This document shows positions 15,266 to 24,400 of a DNA stretch of 64,000 bases, one piece after another. The DNA lies in contig NEED01000048.1 of the NCBI GenBank assembly GCA_002110465.1, positions 1 through 64,000 of the forward strand. The letters are read 5' to 3'. This DNA comes from an unicellular cyanobacterium SU2 (GTDB taxonomy: Bacteria; Cyanobacteriota; Cyanobacteriia; Cyanobacteriales; Microcystaceae). Each line of letters opens with the position of its first letter. The first letter of the stretch is position 1. Under the pieces are notes generated by a model, which did not search any database, was not told the DNA's origin, and saw only the letters and a list, made by a program, of their open reading frames with translations. The translations under genes and the position numbers were made by a program.

Positions 15266-18200
15266 ATGCTGACCATCGGTAAAATTGATGAAAAAAAAGC
15301 CAAGAGTTACTTTTTGAAGAACTACTATCTTCAAGAAACCTCACGTTGGTCAGGCAAGGGCTCTCTACGGTGGGGGCTATCTGGCCCGATTACCAATGAA
15401 GAGGCGTTTAAGAATCTCTGTGAGGGGTATAGTCCAGGTCGTCGCAAGAAGCTGTATAGTAAGACAGTCAAGCATGGTCAAAAAAGAAGGGCTGCGATTG
15501 ATTGCACATTCAATGCACCCAAGAGTGTCACCTTAAGTGCATTAGTTGGTGGGGACGAACGTTTAATTGAAGCTCATCACACCGCCGTAGCAAAAACCTT
15601 GGAGTTAATTGAAGAACGGTATTCTCACACTCGTATTAGAAGACCCAATGGTGAGCGAGAGGTCGTAACAACTGGAAATCTCATCATTGCTCAGTTTGAC
15701 CATATAGATGCACGCAAAGTCGATGAACATTACAAAGGGGACGACCAGGATCTAGATGAGTTCAGAGGTCGGAGTTCAGAGGTCGGAGGTCAGAAAAAGA
15801 AATCACCCTCTCAAAATAGTAAAATAACACCGAACACCGCGGCAAAGCACTACTACCTCGCACTCCTAACACCGAACTCTGTTTCTCAAGCAACTCCAGA
15901 TCCCCATTTACATACCCATTGCCTGATTATGAACGCTACTGAGGTTTCCAAGGGGAAATGGTACTCTCACCTCAATGATGCTATTTTTCAAAACCAAAAG
16001 CTCTTGGGTATGACCTACCAGCACTACCTAGCCATGGAGGTGCAGAAACTAGGCTATGAAGTAGAAGCAAGAGATCATGGGCAATTTGATATCAAAGGCT
16101 ATGACCACGATGCTTTAATGGAATTCTCAAAGCGTCGTCGAAAAATCCTTGAATTAGCGGGTAATGATTCATCAAGAGAACGATTAGAAGCAGTTAGAGA
16201 AGTTAGCCGCGCTCATAAAGGGAAAATTAATCCTGAAGAATTAAAGGTGCTATGGTTTCAGGAGGCTAAAAAGTTAGGGATTAAAATTGTCAAACCGAAA
16301 TCTCAATCAGTACCCAACCGATACAGAGAAAGTTCACTTTCCGACGCTATTTCTCATTGTTCAGAAAGGGCGGTAGCTTTTAAACAAGAAGACTTAGAGA
16401 AATTTATCCTCAATGAAAGGATTCCCACTGACATTAGAGCTATTACCCCGCAGATTCAGCAAAACTCTGAATTAATCAAAGTAACTGAACCAAATAGAGT
16501 AAGATACACCACACAAACCGCCTTAAAACGAGAAATTGCTACTATTCGTTTGATGCAACAAGGGCGTGGTACTGTTTCCCCCATTGCCAACTTTGATGCA
16601 GTCAACCAATATCTAGAAGGGCAATCCTTGACGACAGGGCAATTGGACGCAGTGCATTTAGCTTTGACCACCAACGACCAATTCTTAGCTTGGCAGGGAG
16701 TAGCCAGTGCAGGGAAAACCTACGCTTTGGCTAAATTTACAGACATGGCTCTTAAAAATGGCTACTCAGTTAAAGGATTTGCTCCTTCAGCCGATGCAGC
16801 CAAAGTCTTAGGTTCGGAAATAGGTATTAATGGAGCTACAGTGGCTAGTTTACTACACTCTAAATCGAATCAAACAATTGAACCTAACCTTCGTGAGTTC
16901 AGAGGTCGGAGGTCAGAGGTCGGAGATGACAAAAAGAGATCGCCAATCGCCAATAGTAAAACAACACCGAACACCGAACCCCTAACTCCGAACTCACCTA
17001 ACCAAATCTGGATCGTAGACGAAGCAGGATTACTCAGTGCTAAGGATGCCTATGATTTGATGCTCAGAGCCAAAAAAGAACAAGCTAGGGTCATTTTTGT
17101 GGGAGATACAAGGCAATTATCCGCTGTTGAAGCAGGAAACCCGTTCAAATCATTGCAACAAGCAGGAATGGCTACAGCCTCAATGAACCAATCTTTAAGG
17201 CAACGCACCCCTCATCTTCAAGTGGCTGTCGATCTAATTGCCCAAGGTGAGGTCAAAAAAGGGTTTAAACGCTTAGAAGAAAATGATTGTATCTGTGAAG
17301 TGGACGAAGATGAGAAAGTACAGCGTATTGTATCTGATTACTTGGCTATTGACCCCGAAAAAAGAGATAAAACTTTGGTCCTAGCCGGGACTAACCGCGA
17401 ACGCTTGCAGATTACCCAAGGAATTCGTGATGGACTTAAAAAAGAGGGAAAGTTGGGGAAAACGGCCATGTTAACCCAACTTAAACGCAAGGATTTAACA
17501 AATGTACAGATGAAGTATGCTCATAATTTTAAGGTGGGGGATGTTATTATGCCCACCAAAGAATATAAGAGACGGGGTTTGGAAAAAGGGCAATATTACG
17601 AAATAACGGGTAAGAAAGATGATTTAGTGATTTTGCGAAATAATCAGGGTCAATCTGTTACCGTAGACTTAGGCTTTGAGAAAGCAGCGTTTATCACCTC
17701 AGAAATTGAAATAGCAGAAGGCGACACGCTCAAATGGACTAAAAATGACCGTCAACTAGGGCGTAGAAATGGACAAACCTTTGAAGTGATTAGTATCAAC
17801 GAAAATACCGCCACGATTAAGTTTAGTGACGGGACAACGAAAGATTTTGATGTGAACACTCCTCAATTTCTAGACTATGCCATAGTTTCGACCACTTATT
17901 CGGCTCAAGGTAAAACTGCTGACAATGTTTTAATTTCGGCAGATTTCACTGTGGGCAAAGAAAGCTTCTATGTGGCGGTTTCGAGGGTTAAGTACGATTT
18001 AAAGCTTTATACTGAAAATAAAGAAGACTTGGTATGTAAGGCTATGGAGTCGAAAGCCAAGGAAAACCCCCTGGAACTATTGAAGAACATGGTCAGTGAA
18101 CGACAACTGGCTACTATTACCCCAAATTTAGGGAAGACAAACAACAAAAGTGTTCATCAAGGAAATCAAACCAACTCTAAAACTCACACCAACTCTCAAC

Positions 18201-19171
18201 TTAACCAATCATCTATTCAACAGAGAAGTTATTCGACACCCAATAGTTCGGGTGTTCATAATCATGTTCCTCTTGTTCGAGTTCAAGACCTCAATCATGG
18301 GGAGCAAGAGAAAATATCCCCGACACCGCTAGATAACCCAACAACTTTTATTGTTCAACCGCCACCCCCCAGGTTATCTGAATACGAAAGTGGGAACAAT
18401 AATAACAATAATTTAGAAAATAACATTTCAACTCCAAAACTCCCATATTATCCGCAAAAAAACTTTAAAACGACTTCATTAGATGAGCGGTCTTTGAGTT
18501 ACCCCCCTGTGGTTTCCGATTGCGCTGATTCAACACAAAATACCTCGGAGCAACCCTATATTACCCCTGTTGAAACTTCGACTCAACCGGACAAACTTAA
18601 GTTATTCAAACGACAACTTAGACAAACTTATCTCGAAGTTAAGCAACAAGTCGAGGCTACTACATCTGACCGAGGCTCGGAGCCTCGGAAGGCAGGGGGC
18701 AGGGGGCAGGAGGCAGGAGGGTTTTTCTTCATCCCTTCCCCCTCTGGATACAAGCAAGGTGTCGAGTCTGCCGTCGCACGGCAGACCTTGAGAACGCCGC
18801 CTCGTCTTTTAAGACGGAAGGGGTTTGGTGGGAGTACAAGCTCCCTCCAAACAAGAAACCTCCTGCCTTCTGCCTTTCAACTCCTGCCTCCTTTTGACAA
18901 TAACTATGATGAATATCAAATTGATTTACAGATTGCACACATGCTGTTTGAACAAATGGGAAATTACCACAAAGTTGCTGCTTTTTTAGCACATAGCGAT
19001 ACTTCTTATCATTGGAAAGATACTTTAGACCAAGATGAGTATCTAGAAAAAATTACCAAATATGCTAATCAAATTTTAGAACAGGTCTATAAATCTCAGG
19101 TAAAAATCAGTCAGAAAAGTCGTCATAATTCTCAATTTAGCCGAAAACAAGACGATTTAGAACTAGGTTAA
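15266..19171 (+). CDS. MobF conjugative relaxase-helicase (TraI/TrwC type)
   Basis: A 1301-residue protein. The relaxase nicks oriT and pilots the strand; the helicase unwinds it. The N-terminal domain has catalytic-type tyrosines (Y15, Y20, Y21 in SYFLKNYY) and the metal-binding His triad DPHLHTH (H214, H216, H218). The RecD-like helicase has Walker A GVASAGKT (478-485) and Walker B IWIVDEAGLLS. A long low-complexity linker (residues 970-1130) precedes a helical tail. Three segments, at residues about 165-205, 544-577 and 1135-1209, are heptamer hairpin elements read in frame. The first lies only seven residues before the His triad and the second just before Walker B. Whether the protein remains active is open. 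Confidence 0.9.
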   Translation: MLTIGKIDEKKAKSYFLKNYYLQETSRWSGKGSLRWGLSGPITNEEAFKNLCEGYSPGRRKKLYSKTVKHGQKRRAAIDCTFNAPKSVTLSALVGGDERLIEAHHTAVAKTLELIEERYSHTRIRRPNGEREVVTTGNLIIAQFDHIDARKVDEHYKGDDQDLDEFRGRSSEVGGQKKKSPSQNSKITPNTAAKHYYLALLTPNSVSQATPDPHLHTHCLIMNATEVSKGKWYSHLNDAIFQNQKLLGMTYQHYLAMEVQKLGYEVEARDHGQFDIKGYDHDALMEFSKRRRKILELAGNDSSRERLEAVREVSRAHKGKINPEELKVLWFQEAKKLGIKIVKPKSQSVPNRYRESSLSDAISHCSERAVAFKQEDLEKFILNERIPTDIRAITPQIQQNSELIKVTEPNRVRYTTQTALKREIATIRLMQQGRGTVSPIANFDAVNQYLEGQSLTTGQLDAVHLALTTNDQFLAWQGVASAGKTYALAKFTDMALKNGYSVKGFAPSADAAKVLGSEIGINGATVASLLHSKSNQTIEPNLREFRGRRSEVGDDKKRSPIANSKTTPNTEPLTPNSPNQIWIVDEAGLLSAKDAYDLMLRAKKEQARVIFVGDTRQLSAVEAGNPFKSLQQAGMATASMNQSLRQRTPHLQVAVDLIAQGEVKKGFKRLEENDCICEVDEDEKVQRIVSDYLAIDPEKRDKTLVLAGTNRERLQITQGIRDGLKKEGKLGKTAMLTQLKRKDLTNVQMKYAHNFKVGDVIMPTKEYKRRGLEKGQYYEITGKKDDLVILRNNQGQSVTVDLGFEKAAFITSEIEIAEGDTLKWTKNDRQLGRRNGQTFEVISINENTATIKFSDGTTKDFDVNTPQFLDYAIVSTTYSAQGKTADNVLISADFTVGKESFYVAVSRVKYDLKLYTENKEDLVCKAMESKAKENPLELLKNMVSERQLATITPNLGKTNNKSVHQGNQTNSKTHTNSQLNQSSIQQRSYSTPNSSGVHNHVPLVRVQDLNHGEQEKISPTPLDNPTTFIVQPPPPRLSEYESGNNNNNNLENNISTPKLPYYPQKNFKTTSLDERSLSYPPVVSDCADSTQNTSEQPYITPVETSTQPDKLKLFKRQLRQTYLEVKQQVEATTSDRGSEPRKAGGRGQEAGGFFFIPSPSGYKQGVESAVARQTLRTPPRLLRRKGFGGSTSSLQTRNLLPSAFQLLPPFDNNYDEYQIDLQIAHMLFEQMGNYHKVAAFLAHSDTSYHWKDTLDQDEYLEKITKYANQILEQVYKSQVKISQKSRHNSQFSRKQDDLELG
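15758..15879. repeat. In-frame heptamer element 1 in the relaxase
   Basis: The left arm carries GGTCGGA/GTTCAGA-type heptamers (GAGTTCAGAGGTCGG) and the right arm the inverted CCGAACTC type (CTAACACCGAACTC). It encodes residues about 165-205, including SPSQNSKITPNT. A smaller extra segment (GCGGCAAAGCAC...) sits in the right arm. The element sits between the acidic loop GDDQDLDE and the catalytic DPHLHTH. Confidence 0.8.
16895..16995. repeat. In-frame heptamer element 2 in the relaxase
   Basis: Same family as element 1: GAGTTCAGAGGTCGGAGG on the left and inverted ACTCCGAACTC on the right. It encodes residues about 544-577 (EFRGRRSEVGDD ... TPNTEPLTPNS), between the helicase segment ending HSKSNQTIEPN and the Walker B strand. 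The encoded peptides of elements 1 and 2 are similar (FRGR.SEVG...NSK.TPNT). Confidence 0.8.
18669..18893. repeat. In-frame heptamer element 3 in the relaxase
   Basis: Arms of the GGGGCAG type (about 18687-18720) and inverted CTCCTGCCTTCTGCC (about 18859-18893) enclose nested hairpins: CCGAGGCTC around 18670-18688, TCTGCCGT-CGC-ACGGCAGA near 18767-18785, and CGTCTT-TT-AAGACG near 18802. The whole stretch is read in frame as residues about 1135-1209, in the C-terminal linker. Confidence 0.8.
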
Positions 19172-19230
19172 TGTTAGATTGAAATAGGCCAGTTTTTTCG
19201 TCGTTAAAAAATAGCTAAGACTAAATCCGA

Positions 19231-20442
19231 ATGAATCACAATTATGAAACTTTAGACTTGGGGCTAAAGAAATTATGGCCTCTTGACCCAAAAATTATCT
19301 TCCTCAATCATGGTTCTTTTGGAGCTTGCCCTACTTCGGTCATAGAACAACAACAGACACTACGACTAGAAATGGAGCGTGAACCCGTTCGGTTTCTACA
19401 TCGACAATTACCAGAGCGATTAGAGAGTAGTCGGCAACAGTTAGCCCTTTTTCTGGGTGTCAAGCCTTCTAATTTGGTTTTTGTTCCCAATGCCACCCAT
19501 GGGGTTAACACGATTTTGCACTCTATCCCTTGGAAAACAAATGATGAAATAGTTATCAGTAATCAAGGCTACCGCGCTTGTCGTAATGCCGTCGAATCGA
19601 TAGCTCAAAAGCATCATCTAAAAATTCGCACGGTGAAACTTCCTTTTCCGAACATTACCCCTATGTTGGTGGTTGAGAAGGTGATTGAAGCACTTTCACC
19701 CCTAACTCGACTGGTTCTCCTTGACCATATTACCAGTGGTACTGGTCTAATTTTACCAATTAAGGAAATTTCTCGTGAGTTAGCTAAGCGCGATATTGAT
19801 TTTTTGGTTGATGGAGCCCATAGTGCCGGCTCAATCGCTGTGAATCTTGAAGATTTAGGAGTAACCTACTACACCACTAATGCTCATAAATGGCTTTGTG
19901 CGCCCAAAGGGGCAGCCTGTTTATATGTGGCTAATCATCGAATAGAACAAGTTCGTCCTTTGTGTATCTCTCATGCACCTAGTCTGGCATCGGAGCCATC
20001 ACAATTATTTAAGATGTCCTTTGACTGGACAGGGACTTATGATCCAACGGCTTATTTAATGATTCCTTATGCCATCAATTATCTGTCATCTTTGATGGTT
20101 GGGGGGTGGTCAACTATTTTCCAACGCAATCGACAATTAGCACATCAGGGGCGAGATTTGTTGTGTAAAACCTTGGAGATCGAAGTTCCTTGTCCCGATG
20201 AAATGTTTGCCACTCTTGCCACCATTCCACTCCCTCTGAAGATCGATGCTCCACCTCCTGAGATTCATCCTTTACAAGAAAGACTATTTGACCGATGGAA
20301 CATTGAGATTCCGATCATTCCTAATCCACAAATGGGATGTTATATGATACGTTTATCTGCCTTCGTCTACAATCATCTTGAGGAGTATCAACGGTTAAGT
20401 GAAAGTTTGCACCAAGAGTTAAGAAAAGATTTTTCTCATTAG
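19231..20442 (+). CDS. Class V aminotransferase (isopenicillin-N-epimerase-like)
   Basis: A 403-residue PLP enzyme of fold type I. FLNHGSFGACP (residues 24-34) is the N-terminal substrate loop, VDGAHSAG (193-200) contains the Asp that pairs with the PLP ring nitrogen, and TTNAHKW gives the Schiff-base lysine K220. The family includes isopenicillin N epimerase, ergothioneine lyase EgtE and cysteine desulfurase-like proteins; the substrate cannot be told. It sits 59 bases after the relaxase on the same strand and is the only metabolic enzyme in this part of the plasmid, so it is probably cargo. Confidence 0.8.
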   Translation: MNHNYETLDLGLKKLWPLDPKIIFLNHGSFGACPTSVIEQQQTLRLEMEREPVRFLHRQLPERLESSRQQLALFLGVKPSNLVFVPNATHGVNTILHSIPWKTNDEIVISNQGYRACRNAVESIAQKHHLKIRTVKLPFPNITPMLVVEKVIEALSPLTRLVLLDHITSGTGLILPIKEISRELAKRDIDFLVDGAHSAGSIAVNLEDLGVTYYTTNAHKWLCAPKGAACLYVANHRIEQVRPLCISHAPSLASEPSQLFKMSFDWTGTYDPTAYLMIPYAINYLSSLMVGGWSTIFQRNRQLAHQGRDLLCKTLEIEVPCPDEMFATLATIPLPLKIDAPPPEIHPLQERLFDRWNIEIPIIPNPQMGCYMIRLSAFVYNHLEEYQRLSESLHQELRKDFSH

Positions 20443-20476
20443 TTCTTTCATCATTTTAGCTTCAAAATCTCTTTAA

Positions 20477-21391
20477 TCAGTTAATGTGATTGGGAGTAAT
20501 CACTGATGAACCATCAGTTTTACTTTCTTCAAGAAATCTTAACATCCTCTCCTCCAATTCCGTCAACCAAGGACGATCCAACTTCCCCAGCCCCGCGAGA
20601 AAATCGCGCACTGGCTTTTCTGTATCATCAACTCGGATTTGAGAGAGACGATCACACAATGACTTCACTTCGTCTTGCTGCGCGCGGGAGTAGGGAAGCT
20701 CCTTGAGATTCTGCGATTTAACTTGGTATTCGCCGTCCCACAACCGCACTGTACAAGAAAATTGATGAACCTCAGTGATAATAGCCCAACAGCCCCCTTT
20801 CCCACGAAGATCGGGGTTTTCTTTAACCATAATAGTGGCTACTTCCCCGACTCTCCAAGGATTGGGAACTCGGTGGCCTTGGAGGATTTGTTGCACAACA
20901 TCTTTGACGATACGACTAGTAGGGACTTTCCTCCCTGCTTGTTCAACGGCTTGTGTCCAGGCTTCTACTTGTTGTTCAGGGTCTAACGGACTCAGAGGAC
21001 GACATTGACTAGCTGTTGTTGGTAAAATCAAGCCTGTTTGTTCCTCTAATTCTTCTTCACTTTGGGAACAAATTGTTCCCATTTTCAAATTATCAACAAC
21101 TTGCGCCGCAGAAATTAAGTAGTTAACGTGCCGTCTAGTAAAACTAAATCTATCTTGGCAGTAATCCTCAAAAGTAGCATGAGTCGAACGATACAAGCGT
21201 TGTATGCGAATTTGAGCTAAAGCAGCCCCTGCTTGATAAAAAGCCCGTTCTACTTGACGTTCAAGCCGTAGCCGTTCAGATGCCTCATCGTCGCTAAGTT
21301 CAGAGAATTCGACGACTTCGGGGACAATAGCATGGCTTGGCTTGCTTGTGGAATCGTTTTCTGAAGCCTTTCCCCTTGATTTTTTGGTCAT
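20477..21391 (-). CDS. Replication-associated plasmid protein
   Basis: A 304-residue protein starting 10 bases after the stop of the replication gene, with a clear ribosome site (GAGGACGG). The N-terminal half has a helical motif, FYQAGAALAQIRIQRLYRS and FEDYCQDRFSFTRRHVNYLI, which recurs in cyanobacterial plasmid proteins and resembles the DUF3102/helix-turn-helix region of phage and plasmid regulators. The centre (GEVATIMVKENPDLRGKGGCWAI, in two halves) looks like a small beta barrel. It is likely co-transcribed with the replication protein and may bind DNA. Confidence 0.6.
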   Translation of the reverse strand: MTKKSRGKASENDSTSKPSHAIVPEVVEFSELSDDEASERLRLERQVERAFYQAGAALAQIRIQRLYRSTHATFEDYCQDRFSFTRRHVNYLISAAQVVDNLKMGTICSQSEEELEEQTGLILPTTASQCRPLSPLDPEQQVEAWTQAVEQAGRKVPTSRIVKDVVQQILQGHRVPNPWRVGEVATIMVKENPDLRGKGGCWAIITEVHQFSCTVRLWDGEYQVKSQNLKELPYSRAQQDEVKSLCDRLSQIRVDDTEKPVRDFLAGLGKLDRPWLTELEERMLRFLEESKTDGSSVITPNHIN

Positions 21392-21401
21392 GGTTCCGTC
21401 C

Positions 21402-24400
21402 TCAGCTTAGCCCATCAAGTAAATGACCTTGATTCCCATCAATGACATCAATCGCCCCATTCATCGTTTTCTCAACGAATTCGAGGCAATCACGGCTAAC
21501 AGAGATCCGCTGCTTCCAGCCCTGCTCTAAGCCTTGCAGAAGCCAGACGGAGACGAATCGACGAGATTTCTTCGCGTTAGGGTCGATGTAAACCAACGAA
21601 CCAGGTTCGAGGATTTGTCCCTGATACTCCTGCTTGGTTCCGGTGTAACGGTACACATCATGGGGAATTGCAGTGGCCGCTACCCCGTCAATCTTGATTC
21701 GTTCTTCGGGTTTTAATGCTTTGTAGGCTTTTTTAGCCTGTTCACTATGCTGTTTTTGCAGCTTCCTTAGTTGCACCCATGTGGTACAAGCGAGGAATTG
21801 TGCCTTGAGTTTTTCAAGGGTGGGCGGTGACTCTTCAGGGATTAATTCAATGATTCGAGAGATCGCATTCCACCACCGTTCACCAAAATTCGGACAAGCC
21901 TCTTCTAACTGGTGAAAATAGTCATTAATGGTCGGCTCAAATTCTTTAGCATAAGCGAGTAATTCATCTTGAGTCGCAAAATTAGGGTCATTGGTGGATT
22001 CCCATTGAGTTAATAAATGAATCAGTTTAGTTACATCATCATTAACGATAAATTGCTCACTGGTGACTGGTGACTGGTGACTGATGACTGGTGAAGACGT
22101 TTGTTGGAATTGTTGCACAGGTGTAGAAAATTGTTGGAACCCTTGGTTCAACCAGGGTTGACCCATTGCTGCACTTGTTGCAACCGTTGGAGAGGTTAGA
22201 GGCAAGTTATTCAGTGGGGAAAAGACCCCTGCAACAATTCCAACAGTTCCAACAAAACTATTGAAAGATTGATGATAACTAGGTTTTATATGTTGCACAT
22301 TAGAGAATAAACCGCCAACAGTTTCCAACAAAGAGGACCTGACAGCCGAGGTTTCCTCGGTGTTTAAAAGGTCCGTGACGGAGGCTGGCCGTGAAAAGTT
22401 AGCAACAGCATTACCATCTGATGGTGGGGGTGATTTTGGGGGTTCACCATCACCCCCATCACCAAACATGGAGTCAATAACTAGAGCTAAACTACGTTTA
22501 TGAGTCACTAACTTGGCCTTACCCATGTCTGCAAGATCTTTAAACACCTTGTTAATATCAGGGGCTTTCATATTACGGAAAACGCCACTGCGAGTCGATT
22601 GAACCATCCGCACGGTTAAATATTTGGCTTTTCCTTGAACACGCTTCCCAATCTTCATGACTTGACGGTAGACAGGGGCTAAACTATCTTCACGGGCGGG
22701 GTCAGCGTTACCCCACGTCCGAATCATTTGCATTTGAGACAAGAAATACCGTTTAATTTTGATGGCTTTTTTAATGGCGATCGCAGGAACAATATTGGTG
22801 ACTTCACGGCCATTAACTAAGCAATTCATCCAATGCAGCCCCAAGGCAATCCGACAGACTTCTGCACTAGCTTTGGAGAGAACCGCCCGCCAGCCAGGTT
22901 GAAGGGTGTGCCAACGGGTTTCTTCCATTTCATTAATGAATGCTTGCAATAACCCCCGTCCTTGTTTATCTAACTCACATTGAATTTCAGGGGCGTTCAA
23001 CGCTTTGTTGTAGAGGTCATATAGTAAAGGAAAGACATCAACCCAAGGTTGCTCAAGGTTAGTTAAAACGTGCTTCTCAGTCCCCACACAGAAGTTAAAC
23101 CGCGCCCATTGTCCATCAGGGTCAGATAAATCTCCCATTTCTCCTAAGATAACGTCGGGTTGATAACCCCCAGTAATAGATACGGCGGTTTCTTCGACGA
23201 TGATGCGTTCAGATTTCAAGGAACGGGCGATCGCTTTATTATCGTAGAGGTTGTTGAGAAATTGGCGGTCATCGCCTTTACCTTGGCGATACATATTTTG
23301 CGCCCGTTGAATGGCGACGAGTTCTTCTTGGTGGATTAAGAGTCCATTGGGGTTATCTGCATGATTTTTGACAATGCCTTCACGCGAATATTCATTAATC
23401 ACCATGAATGCGTCGGATGCTTCAACATAATCATCGACTCTGGGTTTAGGACCACGTTCATCTCGATGCTGTTTTTCCCAGAGTTCAACAGCTTCATTAA
23501 ACCGTTGGGTTTCGAGTTTATGGGCGTTTAATCGTTCCTTCTGTAACTGGTAGAGGGGGTCAAGGAGAATACCTGAGACGATGCTTTTTCCTTCTCCCGA
23601 TTCCCCGACAGCGGCGACGTTGAGGGTGGCACGGAATTTACCAAAGTTTTTGATAAACAATGACCCTTTGATGCCAACTATTGAGGAGAAGATTGAGAGA
23701 ATGGTTAGGAAAAATTGGGGTTGAATTTTCTTGTTGACTCGACATAAATGCTCAAAGGCTTCTACTACTTCGGGAGAATCGTAGAATATATCTCGAAACG
23801 GTTGATATTCTTGGGAATCAATGGACTCTAATTGTTCTAGTTCCTGCTGACGTTCGGTGATGTTGTCTTCTCGTTCAAATTCAGAGAGTCGTTTAGAGGC
23901 GATCTCCCTGATCTCTTTGGCGTTAAAGTTGTCAAACAGTTTGGCTAATTTGTTGAGTTCTAAGTCTTGTTGCGCCTCAGTGAGTTTCTGGTTAAGAAGA
24001 ATCTCATCAATGCGCTCCATCATTAAGGTTTCAGCCGCTTGACCATATTCAGAGGATGATTGGTTATTTGATGGTTGTTGTGAGGTCTTAGACCCATTAA
24101 CTTCTTCTTTTTGCCTGTCTTGGTGAGCGTTCCCTTGCGCCGTAAGACGACGCGGGGTCTCACCGCTTTTGCTTTTTGCCTTTTGCCTTGGCGCATTGCG
24201 CCAATACCAACCCCGAATGCAAGCTTCAATTCCATCATCGCCACAACTGGGAGTAGGATTTTTCGCTTCACACCATTTCCAGCGCATTTCATCTTCAGAG
24301 GGGGTCATAGAAGATCGCCCACAGAATTCGCTGAATAAACTACGGGCAGAATCACTGAAGGATTGACCAATAGACTGCAAGTATCGTTCAACGGCGATTA

